DNA from: Nitrospira moscoviensis
Lineage (GTDB): Bacteria; Nitrospirota; Nitrospiria; Nitrospirales; Nitrospiraceae
DNA: 64,000 nt
NCBI RefSeq assembly: GCF_001273775.1
Contig: NZ_CP011801.1
Span: forward strand, 1,404,001 to 1,468,000
Direction: 5' to 3'
In this document: positions 61,666 through 64,000 of the stretch, in pieces
Layout: each line of letters opens with the position of its first letter
Position numbering within the stretch: the first letter of the stretch is position 1
Made by a program: the position numbers and the translations under genes
The notes under the pieces: model-generated
What the model saw: the letters and a program-made list of their open reading frames with translations, nothing else
Told to the model about the DNA's origin: nothing
Database searches by the model: none

Positions 61666-61697
61666 ACGATACACCCTGTACCATAGTACGGAGTCAA
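61666..61697 (-). promoter_or_regulatory. mer promoter with MerR operator dyad
   Basis: On the minus strand TTGACT (61697-61692) is followed by a 19-bp spacer and a weak -10 (GTATCG, 61672-61667). The spacer holds the dyad CCGTACTATGGTACAGG (61691-61675), in the position and with the half-sites of classic mer operators (CCGTAC...GTACGG). The overlong spacer is typical of MerR-controlled promoters. Confidence 0.82.
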
Positions 61698-61791
61698 GGA
61701 GCTTGTCTGGGACCTATGGAATTTGAGACAAGTCTCCGGAGCAACGCGGGGAGCGATATATCCCATATCGTCATCAGGAGGGAGGAGTTTG

Positions 61792-62121
61792 ATGCCTATT
61801 TCTGTATCACTTGGGCTGTTTGTACTCGCTGGCGTGTGCGAAATCGGCGGTGGCTACCTGGTCTGGCTGTGGTTTCGCGAGGGAAAAGGCATAGGCTATG
61901 CCGTGGCCGGAGCCGCAATCCTGATTCTGTATGGAATCATTCCGCCGTTCCAACCGGCACACTTCGGACGTGTCTACGCCGCGTATGGAGGGATGTTTAT
62001 CGTCCTGTCGCTTCTGTGGGGCTGGGCAGCCGATGGAAATCAACCAGACAGATATGATGCATTCGGAGCCATGGTGTGTCTCATCGGGATGGCTATCATC
62101 ATGTATACCCCTCGAGGGTAA
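61792..62121 (+). CDS. YnfA family membrane protein
   Basis: The 109-residue protein has four predicted membrane segments and the YnfA hallmarks: [21 protein letters not shown] at the start, [18 protein letters not shown] in the middle and [18 protein letters not shown] at the end. The family is related to small multidrug-resistance transporters, but its substrate is unknown. It is divergent from merR, so it might share the mer operator region. AGGAGG lies upstream of the ATG at 61792. Confidence 0.9.
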   Translation: MPISVSLGLFVLAGVCEIGGGYLVWLWFREGKGIGYAVAGAAILILYGIIPPFQPAHFGRVYAAYGGMFIVLSLLWGWAADGNQPDRYDAFGAMVCLIGMAIIMYTPRG

Positions 62122-62273
62122 GAAACAGGCCACTGCGTTTTTGAGGGGCCACATACATGTGTGCCGACAATGGAGGAGCGAACAGAACGTGCGCTCGTCA
62201 CGTTTTCGCCGGGTGGTTGATCCTCCGTGAGAATTGCCAACACCGGTAGTAATCCAGTGAGGGGGACCTCGCC

Positions 62274-63755
62274 ATGTCGGTATCGAACAATGAGGCTGCG
62301 AAAATAGCTTCTTCGTTGGAGCTGCTCCGTGCAATCAACAGCAAGGGCAAAGCGCGACCGGTTCATCCGGACCTGACGTTGTTGGGCTTCGGCGCGAATC
62401 TCGACGACATCCGGCAGGAAGGCATCTTTGCGATCCGGGATGCCGATCGGAGCGGCCATTTCGGGTGTCTTGGAACAACGCGGGTGGGCAAGACGCGTCT
62501 GGTGGAGAATATCGTCGAGCAGGACATCAGGAAAGGCTACTCAGTGGTGGTGGTCGATCCAAAGGGCGACATCGAGCTGTTCTCAAAAATCGTCCAAACA
62601 GCGGCCGAGTGCGGACGGTTGGATGAATTGATGCTGCTCACGCCAATCTTTCCCGAGGAGTCGGTCTACCTGGACCCGTTGTCGAGCTACTACATGGAAG
62701 ATGAGCTGGTGAATCACATCGTGTCGGGGATCAAAGCGCGGGAGGATTTCTACATTGCGATCGCGACGCAGGTGGCCCAGGTGGTCGTCTCGGGGCTGAT
62801 CGTGCTTGCCAAGGCGAAGGGGATCCCGCCTCAGATTTCCTTCTACGATGTGAAGCTACGGGTAGGGCACAAGGATCTGATGCAATTCCGCGATACGTTG
62901 CAGGCGCTGCCTGGCACGGAGGAACTCTGCCTGGCCATCGATCAAATCACGCACGGTCCCAATATGCAGGACTTTTACGCGAAGGTATCCGCGTCGCTGC
63001 AAACCATGTTGTCGGCTCTCACGTTCGGTACGACGGGACGGATTATCGGCAAGGCGAAGACGAATGAATTCATTCGCCGGCTGGAATCCGGGAAGCGCGT
63101 GATCATGGTCTGCAATACCGGGACGCTGTTGACGCGCCGCACGGCGCATATCATCGCGAAGGTCTTCATCTCCATGATTCAGAGTCTGGTGGGCCGACTG
63201 TTTGCCTCAGGGCGTGCGCTCACTCCCCCCTTGTGCCTGCACATCGACGAGGGCCATAACGTGCTCTATCCGGATATCAAAGAGCTGTTCAATAAGGGCG
63301 GCGGGGCCAATATCTGGATTCATCTCTATACCCAGTCCCTGGCGCAGATTCAGGAGGAAGTCGGTCCCTACGCAGCGCAGAGCATTATGGACAACATCAA
63401 CTCCTGGGCCTACTTTCTCGTGAACCACCCGGAGACGGCGCAGTATGTGGAGGATTCGACGCCCCTGGTGACCAGGCCTGAGCCGATTATTTCCGTCGGC
63501 GGAGGGGTGACGATGAGATTGGCGGAGCAGCGGCAGGTCCTGCGCGATCGGGTGATGTCTTTGCCGAAACGCTGGTTCTATTTCCGCACCTACGGGCAGA
63601 CCTATAAGGGGCAAACTTTGGATACTACACCCCTCTATGTCAACGTGAAGTTCCCCGTGATCAGTCCCCTCATAACGGCCGAGTCCCCGCCGACTTCACC
63701 GGGCGCCACCAAGGGGCGGTCCAGCTGCGATGCCGAGAGAGCCGAAAGGGCCTGA
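62274..63755 (+). CDS. TraD/VirD4-type conjugative coupling protein
   Basis: The 493-residue ATPase couples DNA processing to a type IV secretion channel. Walker A is GTTRVGKTRLVEN (about residues 66-78), followed by YSVVVVDPKGDIEL, and the Walker B-like LCLHIDEGHNVLYPDIKELFNKGG with the following sensor region IHLYTQSLAQIQEEVG. No N-terminal membrane helices are seen, so it resembles the soluble TraD/TraG class of ICEs. It points to the mobile region being conjugative. The ATG follows a GGGGGACC-type site. Confidence 0.87.
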   Translation: MSVSNNEAAKIASSLELLRAINSKGKARPVHPDLTLLGFGANLDDIRQEGIFAIRDADRSGHFGCLGTTRVGKTRLVENIVEQDIRKGYSVVVVDPKGDIELFSKIVQTAAECGRLDELMLLTPIFPEESVYLDPLSSYYMEDELVNHIVSGIKAREDFYIAIATQVAQVVVSGLIVLAKAKGIPPQISFYDVKLRVGHKDLMQFRDTLQALPGTEELCLAIDQITHGPNMQDFYAKVSASLQTMLSALTFGTTGRIIGKAKTNEFIRRLESGKRVIMVCNTGTLLTRRTAHIIAKVFISMIQSLVGRLFASGRALTPPLCLHIDEGHNVLYPDIKELFNKGGGANIWIHLYTQSLAQIQEEVGPYAAQSIMDNINSWAYFLVNHPETAQYVEDSTPLVTRPEPIISVGGGVTMRLAEQRQVLRDRVMSLPKRWFYFRTYGQTYKGQTLDTTPLYVNVKFPVISPLITAESPPTSPGATKGRSSCDAERAERA

Positions 63756-63823
63756 GTGAATAGGTGGTGGACAGGTGAAGCGCGACGGTGAAGCCCAGGA
63801 GTCCAAGGCGCATCCGCACCTCA

Positions 63824-64000
63824 TCATGTCCAGGGTGGACGCCCGCCCTGCGCGGCTGAGTTCTGTGGGTCCTGGTCCAGGCCCTTACGCAGGCTTGATG
63901 AAGTGGATGAGGCGGTCTTCTCAAGCTTGAGCGGCCGGGCGTCGACCGGATTCCCTTTCCAGTCGCTCCGTACTTTGTCGAAGACCCAGCCTCCCTTGCC
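63824..64000 (-). CDS. partial ORF at window edge, possibly C-terminus of a relaxase-type protein
   Basis: From the edge, minus-strand codons read GKGGWVFDKVRSDWKGNPVDARPL and continue to a stop at 63824, about 58 residues. The Trp/Phe/Asp-rich start looks like a real protein end rather than noise, and its place beside a coupling protein would fit a TraI/MobH-type relaxase. No catalytic motif is visible in the part present, so the name is a guess. It is convergent with the coupling-protein gene. Confidence 0.35.
   Translation of the reverse strand, partial: GKGGWVFDKVRSDWKGNPVDARPLKLEKTASSTSSSLRKGLDQDPQNSAAQGGRPPWT

Overview
The window reads as a chromosomal segment of a GC-rich Gram-negative bacterium, most likely Nitrospira or a close relative in Nitrospirota. 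This rests on gene content, on outer-membrane porins, and on a 127-bp inverted-repeat element (33805-33931) that resembles, from memory, a repeat dispersed in Nitrospira genomes. No database was searched; assignments come from motifs, gene order and recognised protein families.

Left part (1-5.4 kb): small accessory genes, namely a YHS protein, an FMN-binding oxidase-like protein, a WYL regulator, a vWA protein, a secreted protein built from 12-residue repeats, and an ORF6N protein. From 5.2 to 19.4 kb lies a complete type I CRISPR-Cas locus of the MYXAN/DevTRS kind: cas6, cas3, cas8, cas7, cas5, a cas4-cas1 fusion and cas2, in one tightly overlapping operon. A leader and 44 identical 36-nt repeats follow. 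An intact IS21-family element (istA, istB) sits inside one spacer, with a 6-bp target duplication. Upstream of cas6 is a short remnant that looks like the start of a different cas3.

19.4-25.4 kb (minus strand): a decayed RelE/ParE-type toxin with its antitoxin, a GNAT acetyltransferase, an ATP-dependent DNA ligase with a LigD-type polymerase (no Ku seen), and a two-component pair (histidine kinase and sigma-54 response regulator). 25.5-33.8 kb: a molybdate/oxyanion uptake region with an outer-membrane beta-barrel gene, a divergent regulator fusing a helix-turn-helix to a ligand-binding domain, two ModA-like binding proteins, a lipoprotein, a phosphate-selective-type porin, and modB/modC. 34.2-36.0 kb: a small SOS-like cassette (LexA/CI-like repressor, coiled-coil protein, Cys-rich protein, RecA-fold protein without a P-loop). 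36.1-40.4 kb: oxidoreductase genes, including a sulfite-oxidase-like molybdoprotein with an FAD partner.

40.5 kb to the end: a mobile region anchored at tRNA-Met(CAU). A 55-nt copy of the tRNA 3' part lies 1.2 kb from the intact gene. Between them are a phd-vapC toxin-antitoxin pair and a set of hairpin-forming repeats. Beyond the tRNA come a tyrosine integrase, an excisionase-like protein, and a long minus-strand block of DNA-metabolism genes: sliding clamp, DNA methyltransferase, SNF2-like helicase, frameshifted primase, an AAA+ ATPase with permuted core motifs, two small partners, and a class II ribonucleotide reductase. A mercury operon (merR, merB-merT fusion, merP, an AhpD-like gene, merA), ynfA and a TraD/VirD4-type coupling protein follow. 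Together they suggest an integrative conjugative element running past the right edge.
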